Positions 34,100 to 42,773 of a stretch of 64,000 nucleotides of DNA are shown here, one piece after another. The notes under the pieces are model-generated. The model ran no database searches, had not been told where the DNA came from, and worked only from the letters and a program-made list of their open reading frames with translations. Position 1 is the stretch's first letter; every line of letters starts with the position of its first letter. Origin of the DNA: an uncultured Clostridia bacterium (GTDB taxonomy: Bacteria; Bacillota_A; Clostridia; TANB77; CAG-508). Location of the stretch: contig CALYAC010000001.1 in NCBI GenBank assembly GCA_944393405.1, forward strand, positions 124,001 through 188,000, read 5' to 3'. The position numbers and the translations under genes are program-made.

Positions 34100-35028
34100 T
34101 ATTTATTATCTCCATTCAAACTTCTTTTTTGTTCTTCTAAATATGAATTCATTTCATTTAAAACATCTAAAGAAGATTTAGTCGTTTCTTTTATATCTAT
34201 ATCTGCATCTGCTCCTACTGTTCTATCTTTTTCCACATCAAAAATTCTATTTGATTGTCCATTTGGTCTAATTCTTGATTCAAAGTTCATATTATTATTG
34301 GTTGATCTAGAACTTCTTCTGGTTTGTTTGTTTGAACTTTGACCATAATAATATGATGAATAATATTCTTTTTGTGATATTGGCATTTTATTTATAACTA
34401 CACCTGCTATTTTTCCACCTACATTTAGAATATCTCTTTTAATTCTCTCTAAATCTTCAATCTTTGTTTGATTATGTGCACATACAATTATTGTTGTATC
34501 AACATTTCTTGAAAGTATAAGGGCATCAGTAACAAGTGTTGTAGGTGTTCCATCATATATTACTACATCACAAATGCTTTCAAGTTTTTCCATTAAACTT
34601 ACCATTTTTTCTGATACAAGTAGTTCTGATGGATTAGGTGGTACACTTCCTGCTGGGATTAAATATAAGTTATCTACTTCTGTTTGTCTTATATATTTTA
34701 CTATATCATCATCGCTATATTCCCCATTTGAATTAACTCCTGATAAATAGTTTGAAAGTCCTGGTGTTGGAGTTACTCCAAATATTGTGAAAAGTCTACC
34801 TTTTCTCATATCACTATCTACTAATATTACTTTCTTACCAGCTTGAGCAAAAGTTGTAGCTAAGTTTGATGATACCCAACTCTTTCCTTCTGCTGGCGAT
34901 GCAGATGTAACAAGAAGTGATTTTAATCTATTTTTAGAATTCATAAATTGTATATTTGTTCTTAATGTTCTAAAAAGCTCTGAAATTGGAGATTTTGGTT
35001 CTTTTGCTGTTATTAATTCTTTTTTCAT
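34099..35028 (-). CDS. CpsD/CapB-type bacterial tyrosine kinase
   Basis: A 309-residue BY-kinase. Walker A SASPAEGKSWVSSNLA, Walker A' VILVDSDMRKG and Walker B DVVIYDGTP are visible. The autophosphorylated tyrosine cluster (KEYYSSYYYGQSS, around residue 230) is followed by about 75 further residues, whereas in typical CpsD the cluster is at the extreme C-terminus. The kinase needs the CpsC transmembrane adaptor encoded just upstream (one-base overlap). It controls chain length and export of exopolysaccharide. Confidence 0.92.
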   Translation of the reverse strand: MKKELITAKEPKSPISELFRTLRTNIQFMNSKNRLKSLLVTSASPAEGKSWVSSNLATTFAQAGKKVILVDSDMRKGRLFTIFGVTPTPGLSNYLSGVNSNGEYSDDDIVKYIRQTEVDNLYLIPAGSVPPNPSELLVSEKMVSLMEKLESICDVVIYDGTPTTLVTDALILSRNVDTTIIVCAHNQTKIEDLERIKRDILNVGGKIAGVVINKMPISQKEYYSSYYYGQSSNKQTRRSSRSTNNNMNFESRIRPNGQSNRIFDVEKDRTVGADADIDIKETTKSSLDVLNEMNSYLEEQKRSLNGDNK

Positions 35029-35744
35029 TATCTTCTACCTCCTTTTGCTTTTTTTACTGAACTTTCATATATTGGCATTTCTGTTAAAACTGTAAGTCCT
35101 AATTTCTTTTCTATGTCTTCTTTGCTTTTAACTGTTGTATCTAACATATATGCTACTATAACATATACACAAGCTATTACAAATCCTATACCTGCAAATA
35201 TTATTAAATCCTTTATATGGTTAATGTTATATGGCACTTCTGGTGTTTTTGCTTCATCTACTACATATACATTATCCATGTTATAGTATTCTTTAGCTAT
35301 TTTATTTATAAATACATTTGCAACTTCATTTGCTATTTTTCTTGCCATTTCAGGATCTTGATCTACAACTGCAATTTGAATTATTTCAGTATCATCTTGA
35401 GCTGTAACTTTAATATTATTTTCAAGATCTGCTACAGTTTTATTTATCTTCAAATTACTAATTACTTGATTAATAACAGACTCACTTGTAACTAGTGCAC
35501 TATATGTTGAAACAAGTTGTTGGTTCATTGTAATTTCACTAGTAGTCATTGCAGGTGTAGTTCCATCATTTGTAGTTGTATTTGATTTTGCAAGTAAAAT
35601 TGATGTAACTGATTGATATTCTGGTGTTAAAAAGACATACGAATAAATGAAACCTATAACTAAAAATATTGCAATCAATAAAATTATTTGAGCTCTTTTT
35701 GCCCAGAAAATTCCAAGTAGTTCCTTTAAATCTAATTCTTCCAT
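35028..35744 (-). CDS. Wzz/CpsC chain-length determinant and kinase adaptor
   Basis: A 238-residue membrane protein. Helix 1 is at about residues 19-41 (IILLIAIFLVIGFIYSYVF) and helix 2 at about 180-202. Between them is the extracytoplasmic Wzz domain beginning TPEYQSVTSILLA. The cytoplasmic tail (KSKEDIEKKLGLTVLTEMPIY) is the part that activates CpsD. The ATG at 35744 has GAAGGG upstream; an in-frame TTG 21 bases earlier lacks one. Confidence 0.92.
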   Translation of the reverse strand: MEELDLKELLGIFWAKRAQIILLIAIFLVIGFIYSYVFLTPEYQSVTSILLAKSNTTTNDGTTPAMTTSEITMNQQLVSTYSALVTSESVINQVISNLKINKTVADLENNIKVTAQDDTEIIQIAVVDQDPEMARKIANEVANVFINKIAKEYYNMDNVYVVDEAKTPEVPYNINHIKDLIIFAGIGFVIACVYVIVAYMLDTTVKSKEDIEKKLGLTVLTEMPIYESSVKKAKGGRR

Positions 35745-35775
35745 ATTTATTTCCCTTCTATGCAAAATATAATAT

Positions 35776-35814
35776 ACTACAGTTAGTCAAATAAAAAGTT
35801 TGTCTAACTGTAGT
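35776..35814 (-). terminator. Hairpin between the cohesin-like gene and cpsC
   Basis: An 11-bp stem (35776-35786 with 35804-35814). The T-tract after it on the minus strand is weak, so it may be a partial terminator that sets the ratio of surface protein to CpsBCD. Confidence 0.5.
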
Positions 35815-35839
35815 TATTATTTAGTACCTAATTTTATAT

Positions 35840-36583
35840 TTATTTGATCTTTATAGATTTATATTTTACAATTCCTATAATTGCAAGTATTACTATAGCA
35901 ACTATACCTAAAGTTATAGCTATACTTATTCCTGTTTGTGGTAATTTATTATCTGTAATTATTGTATTATCTGTAACATTGTTTGTTCCGTCTGGTGTTA
36001 TTTCATTAGCTACTGTTCCACTACCATCTGGATCTGTATCTATAATAATGTTTCCATCTATTATTGTATTTGAATTATCATCTGGATTTTCTTGTGCTCC
36101 TGGTTCTAATGTATATGTAAATTCTGTTCTTTCATATGTTTCATCTAAATTTATTCCATCTGATATATTAATTTCTGATAGTGCTACTGTTCCTGTTGTT
36201 TCCTCTGTCACACTAGATGGATCTAAATTAAATATAATTTCTCCCATTTTTACATTAGGTTTTGCTGTATCTGTTTCAAATAAAACTGTTTTTGTTTCAG
36301 CAGATACTGTTACCTTCCAACCTTCATATGCAGTACCTTTAATTGATTCTATTTGATTTTGGTCAAAGTCTAGAGTAACAACTGCGCTCATAACTGAATC
36401 TTCTTCTACATTTACAAAATTACCTAAATTAATTGTAAATATAACTTGATTTTCAGATTGTGCTGCAGTAGATGTTAAATTTACTGTTGCTTCTGGTGTT
36501 TGATCTGTTGCACCAACTATATTAAAATTAAAAACTAATGCTATTAAAACTATAACTGTTAAAATTGTTAATATTTTTTTCAT
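35840..36583 (-). CDS. LPQTG-anchored surface protein with a cohesin-like domain
   Basis: A 247-residue secreted protein. Residues 1-25 are a signal peptide. Residues about 28-160 resemble a cohesin/CBM-like beta sandwich: FTINLGNFVNVEEDSVMSA, VVTLDFDQNQIESI, KMGEIIFNLDPSSV and TVALSEINISDG. A polar Asn/Asp-rich linker follows. The C-terminus is a sortase signal: LPQTG, a hydrophobic helix and a basic KYKSIKIK tail. It is the first gene of the cpsCDB unit. A dockerin-bearing protein is encoded just upstream, which supports the cohesin reading. The domain call is from pattern, not search. Confidence 0.75.
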   Translation of the reverse strand: MKKILTILTVIVLIALVFNFNIVGATDQTPEATVNLTSTAAQSENQVIFTINLGNFVNVEEDSVMSAVVTLDFDQNQIESIKGTAYEGWKVTVSAETKTVLFETDTAKPNVKMGEIIFNLDPSSVTEETTGTVALSEINISDGINLDETYERTEFTYTLEPGAQENPDDNSNTIIDGNIIIDTDPDGSGTVANEITPDGTNNVTDNTIITDNKLPQTGISIAITLGIVAIVILAIIGIVKYKSIKIK

Positions 36584-36698
36584 TATTTACTCCTCCTATT
36601 TTTAATTTAATTACATATTCATCTCATGATATTTTAACATAAATGATGTTATATAACAATAAAAATATATATTACATTTTTATTACATGAATGTTACT

Positions 36699-36729
36699 AT
36701 TTTGTAATATTTTACTTATATTACAAAAT
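36699..36729. promoter_or_regulatory. Inverted repeat and TTACAT repeats upstream of the cohesin-like gene
   Basis: An 11-bp inverted repeat (36699-36709 with 36719-36729, core TTTGTAATA/TATTACAAA). Nearby, several ATTACA/TTACAT copies lie at 36669-36690. No T-run suits it as a terminator in the minus direction, and a separate terminator exists at 36770. It is a candidate regulator site for the surface protein/cps operon. Confidence 0.45.
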
Positions 36730-36769
36730 AATTAAAAAAAACTAATAAGATTTTATCATATATTTAAAA

Positions 36770-36813
36770 AAAGGCAAGAGCATAGTACAAAATTATACCA
36801 TACTCTTGCCTTT
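36770..36813 (-). terminator. Terminator after the Spo0E-like gene
   Basis: An 11-bp stem AAAGGCAAGAG/CTCTTGCCTTT (36770-36780 with 36803-36813), followed on the minus strand by a long T-run. It separates the Spo0E-like gene from the cohesin/cps operon. Confidence 0.88.
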
Positions 36814-36855
36814 CATTCAGCATTTTTTATAATAAATTAATTTAATTGATTTAAG

Positions 36856-36999
36856 TTAAATCTTATTGATTTTTTTCATGGCTTTATTTATGTATTTGTC
36901 CAATATTTGACTCTGTTTAAGAATCTTATCGTAAGTTTCGCCACTATTTATCAATATTTCTAATTTTCTTTTGTGATAGTTCACTAATGTATCAAGCAT
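36856..36999 (-). CDS. Spo0E-like aspartyl-phosphate phosphatase
   Basis: A 47-residue protein, MLDTLVNYHKRKLEILINSG and onward, with the family signature SQILDKYI (S-Q-x-L-D-x-x-I) at residues 30-37. Spo0E-type helical hairpins dephosphorylate Spo0A-P and delay sporulation. GAGGTGG lies just before the ATG. It sits alone between the dockerin gene and the cohesin/cps operon, followed by its own terminator. The position suggests a link between sporulation control and exopolysaccharide, but that is inference. Confidence 0.85.
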   Translation of the reverse strand: MLDTLVNYHKRKLEILINSGETYDKILKQSQILDKYINKAMKKINKI

Positions 37000-37128
37000 T
37001 TCTACCACCTCAATTGCATTATAGCATAATTGCAATGCGAAATTTGTAGAAACCTGTCGAAAGAATAAATTTTTTTAATTTTTTTTATGTTTTTTATATG
37101 ATTTTGTATATTTTACTATTTTTTTAGT

Positions 37129-40018
37129 TTAATATCTTCCTAATATTTCAATTCTCATTCTACTATAATCTTTTACTCCAATATCTTGATTATCTACATT
37201 TATATCTGCTGCTAGTAATTGAATTTCATTAAATTCTTCTTGTTTTAATATATATCTTCTAAGTTTACTTAAGTCATATACAGTTACTTTTCCATCATTA
37301 TTAATATCTCCTGCAACAACTATTGTATAACTTATTCCAGCGGATAGCTCAATTGTATCTCCTGTTGCAACATAATCATTTTCATGAAGCTCAGATCCGC
37401 TTCTTTTTATAGTATAATTAGCATTTAACCTAAATTCTTCTTTAAATTCTTTCACTGTCGTTTTTTGCCATACATTTTGAATGTAATTATTATTTATAAT
37501 ATAACCATCTGGATTTTCATCAACAACATAAAATTCCATAACACTTGTATTTCCAGCTTTATCCATAGCAGTTATATTATATGTACCTTCATCTTGTAGT
37601 ATAATTCCTTCATAATACGCAATCGTTGTATCATTAAATCTTATAAAAATGCTAGAAATATTTTCATCTTCTATTATTGGTTTAGCAGAATTTATATAAA
37701 TTTTTCCATCTTCAACCCCTTTTATAGTTGGAGCTTCTTTATCTATATTAGTTGCTTTAGCTTCTAGTTTATATACTTGTCCTCTTCTTTCATATTCAAA
37801 AGTAAATGTTCCATTTTTATTAAATGTATATGTATTATTTCCATTATTATTTGTTACTTTTGAATCTTTTCCTATATTTAGTGTTGCCACTACATCTTCA
37901 TTTGTCCATTCAGATGTATTTGAATAGCTAATTGTTACAGGATTTGCTTCTATATATTCATCAACAATATACTTCATTATTTTTTTAGTATACATACAAC
38001 TATATTTAGCCATAATATAATTAAAGCATTTTGAAGGATTTTCAGACTCTGTATATTTTTTATTGTATTCTTCTGATAATAACATTAATTTATCAACAAA
38101 ATCATCTTTCAAATCACTATTATTGTTAATATAATCTTTTGTTTCTATTATACTATTTTCTATATTTTCATATTCTACATCATATTCTTCTTCATACTTA
38201 CTCATCAATTCTATTAAGTTTTCATAAAGTTTACCTAATTCTATAAAATCATTTATAATTTCTTCTTTCTCATTAATTGAATTCTCATCATTTTCAATAA
38301 TAAAATCACACAATTCTAAAGTACTGTCTAAATTATTTAACACATATTTAGTTGTTTTATCTGTTGAAGGATTTTTTAGATTATTAGAAAGCTCTGTAAT
38401 ATTATCTTGTATCACAGAATCAGTTAAACTTAATTTGTTATTAATTTCATCATATTTATTTACAATTAAGTTGATTTCATCGTTATATAAAAATTGTTTA
38501 TCTAAATTTATATAATATTTTTTTATTTCATCATAATTATTTGAATTTATTATATCTTCTTTATATATTTCTTTTATCTCACTATTACTTAATGAATTTA
38601 TTTCAGAATTCTTCTCTTGACCGTATTTTTTCAAGTACTGCTGTATTGGCATAGTTGCCTTCTCCACATAATATTGTAGAATCTTCTGCCATATACAATT
38701 TGTTATTTTCTGATTTCAATACGCTTTTATATTTTTCGTTAGAAACTGGATTGTTATAAACATTATATGTATAATATAAATTTCTAAAGTTAAAATAAAT
38801 ATTATCTCTCATGGTTATATCTGCTTTGTCAGGTAAAGTATCATTAGCCCAAAAAACTAATACAGATGCTACTCGCGTATCATTTCTATGTTCATATCCC
38901 CATCCTCTACCTTGATTTATTGAAATATTATTTTCGTAAATATACCTTTCAATTTTTGATTGTTTTCCAGGATTATTTTTATCATATGAAAAAATTTCGG
39001 TATCATAACTACAATTTATAAGTATATTATTTCTAAATATATTATTTTCAAATCCATCTAAATTACTGTCACCTTGCAATGTATATCCTGTATCAAAAAT
39101 ATTCCTTAAAATACAATTCTCAACTAAAGTGTTTTTGGCTTGATTCCAAAATTCTATTCCATTTCCATATCTAGTAAAGGATTCTGGTACTTGTAAACTT
39201 CCTCCTATGTTTTGGATTATACAATTTTTAATATATACATTCTCTATTGTTTCATTTTTCTTTGAAATAGCATGTGCTCCACAATTCTGTATATTAAGAT
39301 CTTCAATAATCATATTAGAGCTAATTTTAACTAAATCACATCTTTGTACAAACTTTAATCTTCCTAATAATTCACTAGGATTTTCATCAAGCTTCATATA
39401 TAAAAATTGGTTTTCACAATAAAAATCAAAATTTTCTGTTAAATCATTGAGATATCTTTTTCTATCTCCATAAATATTACCATTCTCATCCTCAATAAAT
39501 GCTATGTTATATGGCTCCCAATTTAATTGACCTATACCAACAAAATTTTCAGAATTAGATAAATCAATTTTATAAATATTATTTTCTTTTATCCATGCCT
39601 CTGGATCAATTAAAATATTTGCACCACTTATTATTGGTCTCTCTCCTTCTCCATACGCACCTATATATACAAAACCATCTGTGTTATTTAACGTAAGAGA
39701 TATCGTTCCATAAAAAGTATCTCCTCTTTTAAATAAAATTCTGTCATCATTCCCATATGTTTTTGTTTTTGCTTGAGTTAGTGACATTGGATTATTTATA
39801 TCGGTACCATCTGTAGATGTTCCATCACTAGAAATATAATATGTGGTTCCTGTACTCAAATCGCTTTTTATTTTCTCTTCACTTTCTAACATTTTATTAA
39901 TAGCAATATCATATTTTATTTCACTATTATCTAACAAATTAAAGATTATAACACAAATGAATATGATTAATGAAAGAATAAATATAAAAGCAATTATCTT
40001 CTTAAGTTTTCTATTCAA
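37129..40018 (-). CDS. Beta-helix/dockerin surface protein, +1 frame break
   Basis: Two overlapping frames restore a 962-residue exported protein. The first frame (40018-38603) has an N-terminal membrane helix, then a right-handed beta-helix: TTYYISSDGTSTDGTDINNP, LFKRGDTFYG, and many N/I-rich coils (residues 60-460), like polysaccharide lyases or epimerases. At 38621-38623 it meets CGG (ATA CGG TCA). Skipping C gives GGT CAA GAG and a frame open to 37129, with helical and Ig-like segments and a terminal dockerin (DINNDGKVTVYDLSKLR, then ADINVDNQDIGVKDYS). The second frame has no ribosome binding site near a start. Confidence 0.75.
38621..38623 (-). other. CGG codon at a +1 frame break (site 3)
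   Basis: Upstream frame ATA CGG TCA AGA; downstream frame ATA (C) GGT CAA GAG. The upstream frame ends at 38603 a few codons later. P-site re-pairing of an AUA tRNA on UAC would be poor, so the CGG itself is the shared feature with the other sites. Confidence 0.7.
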
Positions 40019-41592
40019 TTTGTCCTCCTAATAGATTTCTTTAACATATTCTTAAACTTTATTATTACATTTTTTACTAAATTATAATAATATTTAAATT
40101 CATTTGTTCTATGGTAAACTATGATATATATAATATTAATTACCAAAAAACATATTAAACACCTTAATATAAAAGTTATCCATGTTTTTTCTACTATTAA
40201 TGTATTTATATAAAAAACTATTCCTCCTGTCAATAACAATAATACAATTTCTTTCAACTTTTTCTTAAAATATTGAAAAACTGATTTTTTAAAAACACTA
40301 TTAAATATTTTTTTTGGTTCAAACCATGCATTTGTTAATATCCTTGCAATTGCTGTAGCAATTATTATACCAAAAAGTTTTAATTCAGGTGTAGTAAATA
40401 AATTCCCTAAAAAAATAGAGAAAACAAGATTTAATCCTGCTGTCCACAAAAATATATATTTTATTTCTCTAAAAACACCTGTTGTCTCTCTATATAATCT
40501 TAATGGGTGAAGCATTCCTACAATTTCAAAATTAATTACAGCAGCTAGAGGTATTAATATATTAAGTACATATTCGCTTCCCCACATTAAATAAATAAAT
40601 TCGTTTAACAATACGAATAAGCATATTGAACAAAATCCATATACCCAATTTGCAAGGAAATCTACTTTTTTTAGCACATCTTCTTTTTTTTCAATATTTG
40701 ATTCAGTATTTAAATTGCCTATACTTGCTGTTAATGATGAAAATATTAATGTTACAAAATTTGTAACCGCATTTATAATCATTGTATAATTTCCATAATA
40801 TCCCACCATCTCTGTTGTTGTTATAACAGAAATTAATATATTATCTGTATTATTAAGTATAATTCCACCAAATTTATATATAAACATTGACTTTACATTT
40901 GTAAATATTGATTTTTTTTCCTCTTTATCTAATTGTTCAATTGTATTATTAAGGAATGGATACATTTTTTTTGCTTTTATAGCACCATATAAATTTGTTG
41001 CAAATGTGCATGCTATCTGTATTATTAAGTATAATAAAAAGTTTTTAAATATTAATAATACTATAATCTGTAATATGGTTTGTATAATTTTAAATACAGA
41101 AGTATATTTTTTTATTACATACATTTTTTGATCTGCTGTTATTATAGCTACTCTATTTGCTAAAAAATAAGTTAAAACTGTATCTAATAAATATAATAAA
41201 TAGTATAATGTTATATTATCAATTGGTGTTGATAAATTTACAAGATACTTTAAAAAAGGAATTAAAGCAATACCAATAATTCCTATAAAAGTTCCTAATA
41301 TTAGATAAACTCTTTTATAAAAATTCATTAGCACTGATAGTTTTCTGGTATCATTTTCAGCTATTGGTTTATACATACTAAAAATAATTGCTGTATCAAA
41401 TCCTAAGTCAACAATTGAAAGTACACTCAAAATATTTGTAAATAATCCATTAACACCTAAATATGAAGATCCTAATACTCTTATAAAAACAGTTCTTGAT
41501 ATAAAAGAACATATAAGTATTATAAATTGACATATTAAACTGAAACTTACATTTTTTACTGAATTTTTCGTTCTAGAATCATCATTTAACAT
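40015..41592 (-). CDS. Polysaccharide flippase (Wzx, MOP superfamily)
   Basis: A 525-residue protein with about 14 membrane helices. The N-terminus SVKNVSFSLICQFIILICSFISRTVFIRVLG and YLGVNGLFTNILSVLSIVDLG are typical of O-antigen/teichoic acid flippases. It would move undecaprenyl-PP-linked repeat units to the outer membrane face for polymerisation. The stop overlaps the start of the beta-helix gene by four bases. Confidence 0.9.
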   Translation of the reverse strand: MLNDDSRTKNSVKNVSFSLICQFIILICSFISRTVFIRVLGSSYLGVNGLFTNILSVLSIVDLGFDTAIIFSMYKPIAENDTRKLSVLMNFYKRVYLILGTFIGIIGIALIPFLKYLVNLSTPIDNITLYYLLYLLDTVLTYFLANRVAIITADQKMYVIKKYTSVFKIIQTILQIIVLLIFKNFLLYLIIQIACTFATNLYGAIKAKKMYPFLNNTIEQLDKEEKKSIFTNVKSMFIYKFGGIILNNTDNILISVITTTEMVGYYGNYTMIINAVTNFVTLIFSSLTASIGNLNTESNIEKKEDVLKKVDFLANWVYGFCSICLFVLLNEFIYLMWGSEYVLNILIPLAAVINFEIVGMLHPLRLYRETTGVFREIKYIFLWTAGLNLVFSIFLGNLFTTPELKLFGIIIATAIARILTNAWFEPKKIFNSVFKKSVFQYFKKKLKEIVLLLLTGGIVFYINTLIVEKTWITFILRCLICFLVINIIYIIVYHRTNEFKYYYNLVKNVIIKFKNMLKKSIRRTN

Positions 41593-41593
41593 T

Positions 41594-42772
41594 TTATTTT
41601 TTTCTCCTATTTTTTATTTTTTTTACTAAATCTGTTGGTAATATTCTTTCTCCACTAATAAAAATAAATGCCTTTATTTTATTTTTTAATTTTATTTTTA
41701 TATTGTTCTTTTTCATCAGATTATATGTATCAATATAATCTTGTTTTTTCAAATAATAATTTTTCATAAACATATATTCATACCAATTAATTGATTTATA
41801 AAACTTATCTACATCAAAGACCTTTCTGAATTTTTCAATACCTTTATTGGCATATATTTCAAATAAAGTTCTAATGCACTTTTCACATTCACCACAATTA
41901 TATTCATCTTTGAAACATACATTTAAGTTGTCCTGTGCAAATTTATAATCTATTATATTTGATACTTTTTCAATTCTGTTACGCATACATCCGGATGAAT
42001 ATATCATTAAATTTTCGTTACTTAAACATTGAAATAAAAAGGTTTCAAAATGAGCTATATATTTGGTATTTATCATAAATTCTGTTATTGGATATCCTGA
42101 TGAATAGTAATAATTCTTAAATAATTTTTGAATTGCAAAAACAGCTGACATACTTCTAAAGTCATGAGTCTCTACAAATATTTGTCTAATATATTCACTA
42201 ATATTCGAATCTACATCTATAAAATTAAAATTATATTTTTCAGCAAATGCTTTAGAAAGTGCTCTTCTTTTTTGAAATAATTTTCTACTCTCATCTCCTC
42301 CCTCAAATCCATGAGAACCGACATTAAAAAAAGTTAACCAATTAACTTTCATTTCCTCTATACAATTTTCCGTATATTCCTTTAATGTATCAAATGAGTC
42401 TACTCCTCTTGAAATTCCTGTACCGTTTGCTCCATAATTTTTTAATTTCTCTGAAGAGATTTCAGTAAATATATTTATTTTATGATAACATTTATCACTC
42501 TTTGCCATGACAGGTATTATATAATTAATTAAGTTAAAATATAATTTTGATGTTATAGGTGTTCCCACTATTTTTATGTCTTCTTCTTTTTCCATTGAAT
42601 ATAATAATAAAGCTAGTAAAAATGCATCTGCTCTTTCATAGCACAAAAAATCTTTGTATTCTTTGTTTACTTCATACCATAACGTTGTAGTTTTATCGTT
42701 ATTCTCAATATCTGCACATAACCTTGACTTATTTTCTTTATCTACAATTTTTATATTAGATATTGTAATCAT
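41594..42772 (-). CDS. PP-loop ATPase-like protein of the polysaccharide locus
   Basis: A 392-residue soluble protein. GISRGVDSFDTLKEY resembles the PP-loop (SGGxDS) of N-type ATP pyrophosphatases such as QueC and asparagine synthase. FNVGSHGFEGGDE and NLMIYSSGCMRNR fit later parts of that fold. A Cys cluster near the C-terminus, YNCGECEKCIRTL, could bind zinc. It may adenylate and amidate a sugar acid, as PP-loop proteins do in some O-antigen loci, but the substrate is unknown. It lies one base after the pyruvyltransferase gene stops. Confidence 0.6.
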   Translation of the reverse strand: MITISNIKIVDKENKSRLCADIENNDKTTTLWYEVNKEYKDFLCYERADAFLLALLLYSMEKEEDIKIVGTPITSKLYFNLINYIIPVMAKSDKCYHKINIFTEISSEKLKNYGANGTGISRGVDSFDTLKEYTENCIEEMKVNWLTFFNVGSHGFEGGDESRKLFQKRRALSKAFAEKYNFNFIDVDSNISEYIRQIFVETHDFRSMSAVFAIQKLFKNYYYSSGYPITEFMINTKYIAHFETFLFQCLSNENLMIYSSGCMRNRIEKVSNIIDYKFAQDNLNVCFKDEYNCGECEKCIRTLFEIYANKGIEKFRKVFDVDKFYKSINWYEYMFMKNYYLKKQDYIDTYNLMKKNNIKIKLKNKIKAFIFISGERILPTDLVKKIKNRRKK

Positions 42773-42773
42773 T

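Noticed and set aside
37129..38667. An independent dockerin protein starting at 38667
   Set aside because: There is no ribosome binding site, it overlaps the preceding frame by 65 bases, and the +1 join at CGG gives a sensible domain order.
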